Source: Solirubrobacteraceae bacterium (GTDB lineage Bacteria > Actinomycetota > Thermoleophilia > Solirubrobacterales > Solirubrobacteraceae). From it: DNA of 64,000 bases. The notes under the pieces were generated by a model. That model searched no databases. It saw only the letters and a list, made by a program, of their open reading frames with translations, and had not been told where the DNA came from. Position numbers and translations under genes: made by a program. Location: positions 105,130 to 169,129 of the forward strand of contig JADGPK010000001.1 of the NCBI GenBank assembly GCA_017882445.1, in the 5' to 3' direction. Shown here piece after piece: positions 42,031 through 56,392 of the stretch. The first letter of the stretch is position 1. The number at the start of each line of letters is the position of its first letter.

Positions 42031-43320
42031 ATGAGCGCGGCAAGCGAATCCATCGGTGTGATCGGCACCGGCTACGTCGGCCTGGTGACCGCGGCCGGTT
42101 TCGCGGAGCTCGGCAGAGACGTGTGGTGCGTGGACATCGACGCGGCCAAGATCGAGCGGCTGCGCCGGGGCGAGGTGCCGATCTACGAGCCGGGCCTGGA
42201 GGAGCTGCTGGCGCGCAACAGCGGGCGTGTGCACTTCTCCACCGATCTCAGCCACGCCCTGGAGCACGCGCAGCTGCTGTTCGTCGCCGTCGGGACCCCG
42301 CCAACCTACTCCGGAGACGCCGATCTCTCGGCTGTGCACGCCGTGGTCGACGCCATCCCCGCCTCCACGCGCCATGCGCTGGTGATGAAGTCGACCGTGC
42401 CGTGTGGCACCGGCGCCTCGCTGCAGCGGATCTTCGCAGAGCAGGGCAAGGCGGGGCTGGGATACGTCTCCTGCCCTGAGTTCCTCAGGGAGGGCTCGGC
42501 CGTTCACGACTTCCTGCACCCTGACCGTGTCGTCGTCGGCGACGACGGCGGCTGGGCGGGCGACGCGGTGGCGGAGCTCTACGCCCCCCTACAGGCGCCG
42601 CTGGTGCGCACGGACATCGCCAGTGCGGAGATGGTCAAGCTCGCCTCGAATGCCTTCCTGGCGACGAAGATCTCGTTCATAAACGAGATCGCCAACGTCT
42701 GCGAGGAGACGGGGGCCGACGTCGTCGAGGTCGCGCGCGGTATGGGCCTTGACGAGCGCATCGGCGCGAAGTTCCTGCAGGCGGGGATCGGTTTCGGCGG
42801 GAGCTGCTTCCCCAAGGACGTCGATGCGCTCAAGCAGCTCGCCGGCAACTCCGGCTACCACTTCCAGCTGCTGACGGCCGTGATCGAGGTCAACGACCTG
42901 CAGAAGCGCCGCGTGATCGGCAAGCTGCAGCGGCATCTCGGCGAGCTCGCCGGCAAGCGCGTGGCTCTGCTCGGACTCGCATTCAAGCCGAACACCGACG
43001 ACATGCGCGAGGCCTCCTCGCTGGTGCTCTCGGCGCGCCTGCGCGCGGGCGGGGCGGCGGTCAGCGCCTATGACCCGGTCGCCGAGGAGCAGGCCCGCAA
43101 GCTGGTATCGGGGATCGACTTCGCCGCCTCGTCGCTCGACGCCGTGCGCGACGCCGATGCAGCCGTCCTGGTCACCGAGTGGCGCGAGATCGTGGAGCTG
43201 GACTGGAAGCAGGTCGCGAGCAGCATGCGCGGCCGTGTGGTGATCGACGGGCGCAACGCCCTGGACCCGGACACCGTGCGCGCCGCGGGTCTGATCTACG
43301 AGGGAATCGGAAGGCGGTGA
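42031..43320 (+). CDS. ugd: UDP-glucose 6-dehydrogenase family
   Basis: IGVIGTGYVGLVTAAGFAELGRDVWCVDID, GFGGSCFPKDVDAL. Confidence 0.94.
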   Translation: MSAASESIGVIGTGYVGLVTAAGFAELGRDVWCVDIDAAKIERLRRGEVPIYEPGLEELLARNSGRVHFSTDLSHALEHAQLLFVAVGTPPTYSGDADLSAVHAVVDAIPASTRHALVMKSTVPCGTGASLQRIFAEQGKAGLGYVSCPEFLREGSAVHDFLHPDRVVVGDDGGWAGDAVAELYAPLQAPLVRTDIASAEMVKLASNAFLATKISFINEIANVCEETGADVVEVARGMGLDERIGAKFLQAGIGFGGSCFPKDVDALKQLAGNSGYHFQLLTAVIEVNDLQKRRVIGKLQRHLGELAGKRVALLGLAFKPNTDDMREASSLVLSARLRAGGAAVSAYDPVAEEQARKLVSGIDFAASSLDAVRDADAAVLVTEWREIVELDWKQVASSMRGRVVIDGRNALDPDTVRAAGLIYEGIGRR

Positions 43321-43333
43321 GCCCATCCAGGCG

Positions 43334-44425
43334 GTGATCCTGGTCGGCGGGCAGAGCACACGCCTGCGCCCGCTCACCTCGACCGTTCCCAAGCCGGTGG
43401 TGCAGCTCGTGGACCGGCCGTTCATCTCGTTCATGCTCGAGTGGCTGCGTGGGCACGGCGTCGACGACGTGATCATGTCGTGTGGCTTCCTCGCCGACAG
43501 CGTGCGAGGCGTGCTCGGAGACGGGTCGGACCTCGGAATACGGCTGCGCTTCGTCGAGGAGCCGGAGCCGCGCGGTACCGCGGGCGCGCTGAAGCTGGCC
43601 GAGCCGATGCTCGACGAGCGCTTCGTGATGCTCAACGGCGATGTCCTCACGGACCTGGATCTGACCAGTCAGATCGCCCAGCACGAGCAGACCGGGGCGA
43701 GGGCGACGCTCTCGCTGGTCGCCGTTCCCGACCCGAGCGCCTACGGCCTGGTCGTGCTCGAGGAGGACCACTCGGTCAGGGACTTCGTCGAGAAGCCGAG
43801 CTCCGACAGGATCGAGACCAACCTGATCAGCGCGGGTGCCTACGTGCTGGAGCGCGACGTGCTCGAGCTGGTGGCGCCCGACCGCAACGTTTCGATCGAG
43901 CGCGCGGTCTGGCCGTTGCTGATCGGCAACGGCCTGTACGGATTTCCCTCCGAGAGCTACTGGCTGGACATCGGCACGCCCGCTCGCTATCTGCAGGGGA
44001 CCTTCGACATCATCGAGGGCAACGTCAAGACCACCGTTCTGGAGCGTCTGGGCAGCGACTGGCTTGCCATCGACGATGGCGCCGAGGTCCGCGGAAGGGT
44101 GATCCCGCCCGCTGTGCTCGAGCGCGGCGTGCGCGTGGCGGATGGCGCCCACGTCGGCAGCCTCGTCGTCGTGGGCAGGGACGTCTCGATCGGCGCGGGC
44201 AGCATTGTCGAGCGGGCGGTTATCCTCCAGGGAGCCCGCATCGATGAGGGCTGTGAGCTACGCGACTGCATCGTCGCCGCTGGTTGCCGGGTGGGAGCGC
44301 GCACCAAGATCACCGGCGGCGCCGTGCTCGGCGAGGGCGTGAGCGTCGGGGCGGACAACGTGATCACGCGTGGGGCGCGTATCTTCCCTGGTGTTCAGTT
44401 GCCCGACGGGGCGATCCAGTTCTAG
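43334..44425 (+). CDS. sugar-phosphate nucleotidyltransferase with LbH domain
   Basis: ILVGGQSTRLRPLTSTVPKPVVQLVDRPFISFML; C-terminal hexapeptide repeats. Confidence 0.88.
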   Translation: MILVGGQSTRLRPLTSTVPKPVVQLVDRPFISFMLEWLRGHGVDDVIMSCGFLADSVRGVLGDGSDLGIRLRFVEEPEPRGTAGALKLAEPMLDERFVMLNGDVLTDLDLTSQIAQHEQTGARATLSLVAVPDPSAYGLVVLEEDHSVRDFVEKPSSDRIETNLISAGAYVLERDVLELVAPDRNVSIERAVWPLLIGNGLYGFPSESYWLDIGTPARYLQGTFDIIEGNVKTTVLERLGSDWLAIDDGAEVRGRVIPPAVLERGVRVADGAHVGSLVVVGRDVSIGAGSIVERAVILQGARIDEGCELRDCIVAAGCRVGARTKITGGAVLGEGVSVGADNVITRGARIFPGVQLPDGAIQF

Positions 44426-44513
44426 ACCAGAGCTACCCGCGGTCCGCGCAGAACCCGAGATTCTTCATACACATGTCCACCATCACCACCGCATCCCCGA
44501 AGGAGACCAGCAG

Positions 44514-45596
44514 ATGAGCGACAGCGGCGCCACCGCGACACCCATCGCCGAGGAGCTCTCGCGCGCCGCGATCGCCCTCATCGACGCCTCCGACCAGCTC
44601 GGTGACGTGCTGGCGCTGCCCGAGCACCTCAGAGACGCGCTGTGGCGCGTCGAGTCGGCCATCATGCAGGACTGGGACACGGCCGCGGGCCTCGTCGTGG
44701 CCGGCATGGGCGGGTCGGCGATCGGCGGCGCCCTCGCGCGCGCCGCGCTCGGAGACCACGCCTCGCGTCCGATCTTCGTGACCCGCGCCTACGGGCTGCC
44801 GACGTGGACGACGCCGGACACGATGGTGCTGTGCGCCAGCTACTCGGGCAACACCGAGGAGACGCTCGCCTGCTACGAGTCGGCCGGCGCACTGGGCGCC
44901 AAGCGCACGGTCGTGACCACCGGCGGACGGCTCGCCGAGATGGCCCGCGCGGATGGCGTGCCCGTGATTCCGCTCCCCGGCGGCTTTCAACCGCGCGCGG
45001 CGGTCGCCTACATGATCGTGGCGGCGCTCGAGGTGGCGGCCCTCTGTGGCGCCGGTCCCAGGCTCGCCTCGGAGATCGACGTCGCGGCCTCGCACATCGA
45101 GCAGCTGGTGGCCGAGTGGGGCCCCGACGCCCCGGAGGACTCGCTGGCCAAGGTAGTCGCACGCGGACTGCTCGGCACCACGCCGGTCATCGCCGGAGCA
45201 GGACTGACCACGCCGATCGCCTACCGCTGGAAGACGCAGATCAACGAGAACGCCAAGCAGCCGTGCTTCTGGAACGAGCTGCCCGAGCTGGACCACAACG
45301 AGATCGTGGGATGGGAAGGAGCCCGTGACCTCGGACGCTTCTCGGCCGTGTTCCTGGACGACTCAGACGCCCACCCGCGGGTGAAGGAGAGGATGGACGT
45401 CACCGAGCGGCTGATCGCCGGAAGCGCCGCGGCGAGCTTCCGCCTGGAGACCCGCGGGCAGACGGCGATCGAGCGCGTGATCTCGCTGGTGCTGCTCGGC
45501 GATCTGGTCTCGGTCTACCTCGCAGCGCTGCGTGGTGTCGATCCTGGACCGGTCAAGATGATCGACGAGCTGAAGTCCGCGCTCGCCCAACGCTGA
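44514..45596 (+). CDS. SIS-domain bifunctional phosphoglucose/phosphomannose isomerase
   Basis: GMGGSAIGGALARA, CASYSGNTEETLACYESA, NENAKQPCFWNELPELDHNEIVGWE. Confidence 0.9.
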   Translation: MSDSGATATPIAEELSRAAIALIDASDQLGDVLALPEHLRDALWRVESAIMQDWDTAAGLVVAGMGGSAIGGALARAALGDHASRPIFVTRAYGLPTWTTPDTMVLCASYSGNTEETLACYESAGALGAKRTVVTTGGRLAEMARADGVPVIPLPGGFQPRAAVAYMIVAALEVAALCGAGPRLASEIDVAASHIEQLVAEWGPDAPEDSLAKVVARGLLGTTPVIAGAGLTTPIAYRWKTQINENAKQPCFWNELPELDHNEIVGWEGARDLGRFSAVFLDDSDAHPRVKERMDVTERLIAGSAAASFRLETRGQTAIERVISLVLLGDLVSVYLAALRGVDPGPVKMIDELKSALAQR

Positions 45597-47096
<1,500 letters not shown>

Positions 47097-47193
47097 CCGA
47101 CCCCCGCGAGGCGTCGCTGCCGATGCGTTCCTGCCGCCTCGCCGTCTCCGACGGAGTGCTCGTCTCGGCTCAGGCGGAGGACCGGAGCCGCAG

Positions 47194-48198
47194 ATGAGAG
47201 CGATGGTCCTTGCGGCGGGACTCGGCACGCGCTTGCGCCCGCTGACGTACGAGATCACCAAGCCGATGGTGCCCGTGCTCGACCGGCCAGTCATGGAGCA
47301 CATCCTCGACCTGCTCGACAGGCACGGCTTCGAGCGGGTGATCGCCAACCTGCACTACTTCCCTGACACGATCCGCGAGCACTTCGGCGAGCGGATCTCC
47401 TACCGCTACGAGCAGGAGCTGCTGGGGACCGCGGGCGGCGTGCGCGCGTGCGCGGAGTTCTTCGGCGATGGGCCGTTCCTGGTGATCTCCGGTGACGCGC
47501 TCACCGACATCGACCTGACGGCGCTCGTCGCGCAGCATCGCGAGACCGGGGGGATCGCCACGCTGGCGGTCAAGCAGGTGCTCGACACGCGCGAGTACGG
47601 CGTGGTCCTGCACGACCGCGAGGGGCGGATCACCGGTTTTCAGGAGAAGCCGACGGCCGAGGAGGCGCTCTCGAGCCTCGGCAACTGCGGAATCTACGTG
47701 TTCGACCCGCAGATCTTCGACTACTTCCCGCGCGAGCCGTTTGTGGACTGGGCCAAGGACGTCTTTCCGGCGCTGCTCGAGAACGACGTGCCGTTCCACA
47801 TCCACGAGGTGCGCGAGTACTGGAACGACATCGGCTCGCTCAGCGAGCTGAGGCAGGGCACCTTCGACGCGCTGCGAGGCGAGTTGCGCCTGGAGATCGA
47901 CGGCGCGGAGATCAGTCCCGGGGTGATCGTGGCCGGCGAGGAGTCGGAGCGCGGCCGGCTGCTCGGCGAGGACGCCATGATCGAGGGCCCCGCCTGGATC
48001 GGACGCGACGTGCGGATCGGCGCGGGCGTGCGGCTGATGGGGCCGATCGTGCTCGGCGACGGCGCGCAGATCGGCGACGGTGCACAGCTCCGCTCGAGTA
48101 TCGTCTTCCCGGGCACCGTGGTCGCCGCGGATTCGATCCTGATCGGAGCCATCGCCGGCCATAGCGGCATCCTCGAGAGCCTGCGCCGACGCGGCTAG
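47194..48198 (+). CDS. sugar-phosphate nucleotidyltransferase with LbH domain
   Basis: MVLAAGLGTRLRPLTYEITKPMVPVLDRPVMEHILDLL. Confidence 0.88.
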   Translation: MRAMVLAAGLGTRLRPLTYEITKPMVPVLDRPVMEHILDLLDRHGFERVIANLHYFPDTIREHFGERISYRYEQELLGTAGGVRACAEFFGDGPFLVISGDALTDIDLTALVAQHRETGGIATLAVKQVLDTREYGVVLHDREGRITGFQEKPTAEEALSSLGNCGIYVFDPQIFDYFPREPFVDWAKDVFPALLENDVPFHIHEVREYWNDIGSLSELRQGTFDALRGELRLEIDGAEISPGVIVAGEESERGRLLGEDAMIEGPAWIGRDVRIGAGVRLMGPIVLGDGAQIGDGAQLRSSIVFPGTVVAADSILIGAIAGHSGILESLRRRG

Positions 48199-48201
48199 GA
48201 G

Positions 48202-49017
48202 TCAGGCGAGCTCGTAACGCTCGCGGCGCTCTTGCATGCGCTCGGACTCGGTCAGCGCCCGCACGAACAGCACCACGAGGGCGGTGCCCATCACCAGGGA
48301 CTGCTCGACGGCCATGACCAGGCCTGCGATCGACTGGTCGTCGATCGCCGAGATCCCCCAGATGCGCGCGTGGTGAACGTAGTAGGGGTAGAGCGCCGCA
48401 GGGGCGAACGCGAGCCCCATGCCCAGCGCCCCGACGAACAGCTTGGTCGTGGCCATGTACACGATCGGGCCCATGCCATCCAAGCGCAGGCGCGCGCGGA
48501 TGGGGGAGAGCAGGTGCCACCAGTACAACGAGCCGGCGACCACGAAGCTTGCGTGCTCGAGCAGATGCACGAGGGGATGGCGCACGGCGAGGTCGTAGGC
48601 GGCGGGGATGTGCCATGCCCAGATCGCAGATACGTAGAGGAGCACCGCGAAGGCGGGGTGAGCGACGGGCCCGGCACGGCGCTCCACCGCAGACACCGCT
48701 CGCGTGGCCGGTCGCAGGATCACCTTTGTGAGGCCCAGGATCGCGAGGATCGGCACGACGTCCAGGAGCAGCATGTGCTGGAACATGTGCCCGAAGAACA
48801 GCTGATCGGCGAGCGCGTCCAGCGGTGAGATCAGGGCGAGGAGGGCAACGAGCACCGAGGCCATGAAGCAGCACATGCGCCAGACGGGCGCCTCCTCCGC
48901 GCTGCGCGGCGATGGGCCCAGGCGCACCCGGCGCCAGCGTCTGGCATAGACGCCGGCGATGAGCGCAGCGCCGATCAGCGCGCCGGGGCTGATCGTCCAG
49001 GAGAGGTCGGGGCTCAT
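48202..49017 (-). CDS. cytochrome c oxidase assembly protein, CtaG family
   Basis: Multi-TM with LFFGHMFQHMLLLDVVPILAILG, HPLVHLLEHASFVVAGSLYWWHLL. Confidence 0.85.
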   Translation of the reverse strand: MSPDLSWTISPGALIGAALIAGVYARRWRRVRLGPSPRSAEEAPVWRMCCFMASVLVALLALISPLDALADQLFFGHMFQHMLLLDVVPILAILGLTKVILRPATRAVSAVERRAGPVAHPAFAVLLYVSAIWAWHIPAAYDLAVRHPLVHLLEHASFVVAGSLYWWHLLSPIRARLRLDGMGPIVYMATTKLFVGALGMGLAFAPAALYPYYVHHARIWGISAIDDQSIAGLVMAVEQSLVMGTALVVLFVRALTESERMQERRERYELA

Positions 49018-49199
49018 CCTGCTCGATTGTCCCACTCCGCCTGCGCCGGAGGCGAGGCGCCGCTCCCGGCTCTTGGCCGCGCTGCGGGCGGGCGTCCGCG
49101 AAGTCGCTGGACATGTGTTGAGAGCCATTTACATCCGCCGCGTGCAGGCGTAGCATCGAGTGCATCGCCAGAGAAAAGGCCGACCGAAGGGAGCCTGTG

Positions 49200-49541
49200 A
49201 TGCAAATCGACATCAAGGGTCGGAACGTCCCGGTCACCGACGAGCTGCGCACGCACGCGGAGCGCCGCCTGACCAAGGTCACGCGACAGGTCTCAGACCT
49301 CGCCCGCCTGGAGATAGAGATCTTCAAGGAGCCCAACCCGAGCGTGGCCGCCTGCCAAGTCGCCGAGGGCACGCTGTATCTGAAGGGCGTGACGCTGCGG
49401 GCCCGGGACGCAACGCCGGAGATGTTGCACTCGCTCAATCTGATGGTCGACGAGCTGGCGCGCCAGGTCAAGCGCCACCGCGACAAACTGCGTCGCCGCC
49501 GCGAGGCGCACGCCGCGGCCGCCACCCTGCCGTCGGTCTGA
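49200..49541 (+). CDS. hpf: ribosome hibernation-promoting factor (short, HPF/YfiA family)
   Basis: MQIDIKGRNVPVTDELRTHAERRLTKV; upstream of secA. Confidence 0.88.
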   Translation: MQIDIKGRNVPVTDELRTHAERRLTKVTRQVSDLARLEIEIFKEPNPSVAACQVAEGTLYLKGVTLRARDATPEMLHSLNLMVDELARQVKRHRDKLRRRREAHAAAATLPSV

Positions 49542-49647
49542 GCGGCGGGAATCCAGCCGAGAGGAGGTGGGTCAGAGGTCGGTCGCGAGCCGGAGTCAGC
49601 CGCCGGCTCGCGGCGACCGTCGAAGCGTCGGAAGCTATCCTTCGAGC

Positions 49648-52527
<2,880 letters not shown>

Positions 52528-52554
52528 CCCTGTAAGCGCTATCTCGCACGGCCG

Positions 52555-52584
52555 CTATCAGACCAGGTCAACCAGGTCTGATAG
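52555..52584. promoter_or_regulatory. vapBC operator: CTATCAGACC-N10-GGTCTGATAG
   Basis: 10-bp perfect arms (14-nt arms with one mismatch), overlapping candidate -10 TAGGAT 52582-52587. Confidence 0.75.
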
Positions 52585-52594
52585 GATGGCGTGC

Positions 52595-52849
52595 GTGTCC
52601 GAGAAGTCAGTGGCGGCAGCAGTGACGGTGAGCGAGGCCAAAACACAGCTCTCCAGCCTGATCGAGCGCGTGACCGACGGCGAGGAGATCGTGATTCGTC
52701 GGGGCAAGCGCCCGGTGGCGAAGATCGTCGGGTACACAGCAGAGGCCAAGCGACGCAAGCCGGGCGCGTTGCGAGGGCAGATCTGGATGAGCGATGACTT
52801 CAACGAGCCGGATGAGGAAATCGAGCGCCTGTTCGGCATGCGCGATTGA
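52595..52849 (+). CDS. vapB: type II antitoxin, Phd/YefM-VapB family
   Basis: VTVSEAKTQLSSLIERVTDGEEIVIRRGKRPVAKIVGY; GTG 52595 preferred to ATG 52586. Confidence 0.88.
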   Translation: MSEKSVAAAVTVSEAKTQLSSLIERVTDGEEIVIRRGKRPVAKIVGYTAEAKRRKPGALRGQIWMSDDFNEPDEEIERLFGMRD

Positions 52850-53226
52850 GCCCACCCCTGCTTCTCGACAGCCACGCCCTGCTCTGGTGGCAGACCGATG
52901 ACCCTCGGCTGGGCACTGCCGCTCGCGAGGCGATGGAACGGCCAGACGCGGTGCTGGCGTTCAGTGTGGCGTCGATCTGGGAGCTCGGGATAAAGCGGGC
53001 GCAGAAGAAGCTCGATCTTCCCGAGACCCTGCTCGCCACCCTGGCTGAGGAAGAGTTCACCGAACTTCGGGTTTCGAGTGCTCACGCCCTGCTCGCGAGC
53101 GCACTCCCGTCGCACCATCGAGACCCGTTCGATCGGATGCTCGTTGCCCAAGCGCAGAGCGAGAGCCTCACGCTGGTGACCAACGACGCGCAGATCGCGG
53201 CCTACGAAGTGCCCGTCCTGTGGTGA
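52846..53226 (+). CDS. vapC: type II toxin VapC, PIN domain
   Basis: LLLDSHALLWWQTDD..., VASIWELGIK, HHRDPFDRMLVAQAQSESLTLVTNDAQIAAY; overlaps antitoxin. Confidence 0.9.
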   Translation: MSPPLLLDSHALLWWQTDDPRLGTAAREAMERPDAVLAFSVASIWELGIKRAQKKLDLPETLLATLAEEEFTELRVSSAHALLASALPSHHRDPFDRMLVAQAQSESLTLVTNDAQIAAYEVPVLW

Positions 53227-53300
53227 TCCCGCCGCGTGCGCTTGAGTGGGTGCGGTGCGGTGGTGAGGGCACCCTCGGTTCGCGCTGATAGCGTGAGGGC

Positions 53301-54414
53301 ATGGCCACAGCCGCGCCAAGCGAGTCGACCCCTCAGCGCCTGGCTGCCATCCGTGAGCAGATGAAGCTGCTCGCGGACTATCTTTGACCCCGCTGAGCTG
53401 GCCGAGCGCGTGGCGACGCTCGAGGGGAAGATGGGTGAGACCGAGTTCTGGGAGGACCCCGAGCGGGCCGCCGCGGTGTCCTCCGAGCACGCGCAGGCAT
53501 CCAGGCGCCTGGAGACCTTCGCCGCGCTGCTGGCCGACGTCGAGGATCTCGACGGGCTGGCCGAGATGGCCGCCCAGGACGCATCCCTGCAAACGGAGGT
53601 CGACGAGCAGATCGCGTCGGTCGAGCAGCGACTGGCGGCGCTGGAGGAGCAGCGCCTGTTCACCGGACGCTACGACGCGGGCGACGCGCTGGTGAGCGTG
53701 AACGCGGGGGCCGGGGGCACCGACGCGCAGGACTGGGCGGAGATGGTGCTGCGGATGCTGATGCGCTGGGCGGAACGGCGCGGGTTCCAGGTGGGGCTGC
53801 TGGAGGTGAGCGAGGGGGAGGAAGCGGGCATCAAGTCGGCGACCTTCCGCGCCTCGGGCGAGAACGCCTACGGGCTGTTCGGAGCCGAGCGGGGCGTGCA
53901 TCGCCTCGTGCGCCTGTCGCCGTTCGACTCCGCGCACCGCCGCCAGACGAGCTTCGCCGGGGTGGAGGTCGCTCCGGTGGTCAAGGACACGGGCGAGATC
54001 GAGATCAACGAGGACGACCTGCAGGTGGACACCTACCGGGCCTCAGGCGCCGGCGGCCAGCATGTCAACAAGACCGACTCGGCCGTTCGCATCACCCACC
54101 GGCCGACGGGGATCGTCGTGCAGTGCCAGAACGAGCGCTCGCAGTCCTCCAACCGCGGCACGGCCATGGCGATGCTGCGAGCGAAGCTGCTCGAGCGCAA
54201 GGAGCGCGAACGCGAGCAGGAGATCGCAGCCGAGAAGGGCGAGGCGCAGGACGTGAACTTCGGCTCGCAGATCCGCTCCTACGTGCTACACCCCTACACG
54301 ATGGTCAAGGACCACCGCACGGGCCACGAGATGGGCGACGTCCAGCGCGTGCTCGACGGAGACCTCGACGGGTTCGTGCGTTCGTTCCTGCTCACGAGCG
54401 CCTCCTCGCGGTGA
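53301..54414 (+). CDS. prfB: peptide chain release factor 2 with programmed +1 frameshift at CTT TGA C (UGA 53385-53387)
   Basis: Frame 0 MATAAPSESTPQRLAAIREQMKLLADYL-UGA; +1 frame DPAELAERVATLEGKMGE...; SGAGGQHVNKTDSAVRITHRPTGIVVQCQNERSQ. Confidence 0.95.
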
Positions 54415-55256
54415 GCGATGTGGACGAGCTCACCGCGCTGGTTGCGAGGGCGCTGGAAGAGGACCTTGGCGCGGGTGATGTGACCACGACGGCGACCGTC
54501 GTCGCGGACGCTCGCGCCCGCGCGCTGATCACCCAGAAGGCTCCCGGTGCGATCTACGGCCTGCGGGCGGCCGAGACAGCCTTCTCGCTGCTCGACCCTC
54601 AGGCGCGGATCGAGCGCCTGGTGGGGGAGGGCTCCTGGCGCGAGGACGGCGGGCCGGTGATGTCGGTGCAGGGGAATGCGCGTGCGCTGCTGAGTGCCGA
54701 GCGGACCGCCCTGAACTTCCTCGCGCATCTGTCGGGCGTCGCCACCATGGCCGCCCGCGCCGTCAGCGAGGTGCAGGGGACGGGGGCGAATGTGCTCGAC
54801 ACGCGCAAGACCACCCCGGGCCTGCGCGCGCTGGAGAAGGCGGCGGTCGCGGCCGGCGGCGCGGTCAACCACCGTGCGGGTCTGTATGACGCGATCCTGA
54901 TCAAGGAGAACCACATCGCCGCCGCGGGCGGCATCGCGCAAGCGGTCGGCCGAGCGCTCGCCGCAGCGCCCGAGTTGGCGGACACGCTCGAGGTGGAGGT
55001 GCGCGATGCACGGGAGATCGACGAGGCGCTCGCGGCGGGGGCGCGGCGCCTGCTGCTGGACAACATGGACGAGCCCCAGCTGCGCGCCGCGGTGGCCCAG
55101 GTGGCGGGCCGCGCGGAGCTAGAGGCGAGCGGCGGGGTGACCCTCCAGACGCTCGGGGAGCTCGCGCAGACGGGGGTAGAATGGATCTCGATGGGTGCGC
55201 TCACCCATTCCGCGCCCGCCCTCGACCTATCCCTCACACTGGAGGTCCTGCCATGA
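54411..55256 (+). CDS. nadC: nicotinate-nucleotide pyrophosphorylase (carboxylating)
   Basis: VLDTRKTTPGLRALEKAAVAAGGAVNHRAGLYDAILIKENHI; GTGA overlap with prfB. Confidence 0.95.
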   Translation: MSDVDELTALVARALEEDLGAGDVTTTATVVADARARALITQKAPGAIYGLRAAETAFSLLDPQARIERLVGEGSWREDGGPVMSVQGNARALLSAERTALNFLAHLSGVATMAARAVSEVQGTGANVLDTRKTTPGLRALEKAAVAAGGAVNHRAGLYDAILIKENHIAAAGGIAQAVGRALAAAPELADTLEVEVRDAREIDEALAAGARRLLLDNMDEPQLRAAVAQVAGRAELEASGGVTLQTLGELAQTGVEWISMGALTHSAPALDLSLTLEVLP

Positions 55257-56332
55257 ACCTGCCCATGGCTCCAACCGTCTCTGCCGCGCCGGAGCTGTCG
55301 GTGAAGGAGATCGCTGGCATGCAGGATGAGGTGCGCGCGCTGGCGGCCGAGCGCCGGGCGGTGATCCTCGCCCACAACTACCAGGTGCCCGAGGTGCAGG
55401 ACGTGGCCGACTACGTCGGCGACTCGCTCGGCCTCTCGCGCCGGGCCGCAGCCGCCGACTGCGAGACGATCGTCTTCTGCGGCGTGCACTTCATGGCCGA
55501 GACCGCCTCGATCCTCTGTCCCGAGAAGACCGTGCTGATCCCAGACCTCGACGCAGGCTGCTCGCTGGCGGCATCGATCGACGCCGAGCAGCTGGCCGCG
55601 TGGCGGGCGCAGTATCCCCGGGGCGTGGTGGTCATGTACGTGAACACCACCGCCGAGGTCAAGGCGCTGACCGATTACTGCTGCACGTCTGCGAACGCCG
55701 TGGAGGTCGTGCGCCACATCTACGCGACCCACGGACCCGACACCGAGATCCTGTTCGGTCCAGACATGTGGCTCGGCGCATTCGTCGAGAAGGAACTCGG
55801 CCGGCGCATGCACGTGTGGGACGGCGAGTGCCACGTCCACGCGGGCATCCGTCCTTCGGACATCGAAGCCACTCGCGCTGCGCACCCGGGCGCGGACTTC
55901 CTTATCCACCCCGAGTGCGGGTGCTCGACCAGCGTGATGGAGTACGTGGCCGCCGGCGACGTGTCGGCCGAGGGGGTTCACATGTTCTCGACGGGGGGGA
56001 TGCTGCAATACGCCGAGCAGGCCGAGCGCGAGGCCGTCGCAAGGACGTCCGATCGGCGCGACGCGGGTCGTGGCGCCAACGGGTCCTCCTCGCCCGCACG
56101 CGCCCAGGCCGTGGTGGCGACGGAGATCGGCATGCTCTACCCCCTGCGCATGGCCGCTCCGGACATCGAATTCATCCCGGCCAACGCCGAGGCCTCGTGC
56201 AAGTACATGAAGATGATCACGCTGCCAAAGCTCCGCGACGCGCTGCGCGAGATGAAGTTCGAGGTGCGTGTTCCCGAGGAGATCGCTGTGCGGGCCAGGG
56301 TGCCCATCGACCGCATGGTCGCGATCGGCTGA
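55253..56332 (+). CDS. nadA: quinolinate synthase
   Basis: VILAHNYQVPEVQDVADYVGDSLGLSR, HPECGCSTSVMEY, ASCKYMKMITLPKL; about 25-aa insertion near 56030-56110. Confidence 0.94.
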   Translation: MNLPMAPTVSAAPELSVKEIAGMQDEVRALAAERRAVILAHNYQVPEVQDVADYVGDSLGLSRRAAAADCETIVFCGVHFMAETASILCPEKTVLIPDLDAGCSLAASIDAEQLAAWRAQYPRGVVVMYVNTTAEVKALTDYCCTSANAVEVVRHIYATHGPDTEILFGPDMWLGAFVEKELGRRMHVWDGECHVHAGIRPSDIEATRAAHPGADFLIHPECGCSTSVMEYVAAGDVSAEGVHMFSTGGMLQYAEQAEREAVARTSDRRDAGRGANGSSSPARAQAVVATEIGMLYPLRMAAPDIEFIPANAEASCKYMKMITLPKLRDALREMKFEVRVPEEIAVRARVPIDRMVAIG

Positions 56333-56368
56333 GCTGTCGCGCGGGTCCGTCGACCGCGACGCAACATT

Positions 56369-56392
56369 AGCGGATGCGCTAACATCGGGTGC
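56369..56392 (+). promoter_or_regulatory. palindrome TTAGCG-GATG-CGCTAA overlapping -10 TAACAT, leaderless start of HTH gene
   Basis: TAACAT (56380-56385) + 7 nt + ATG 56393. Confidence 0.6.

Noticed and set aside
53227-53300. GTTCGC-containing segment before prfB considered as a tRNA remnant
   Set aside because: No acceptor stem or cloverleaf could be drawn
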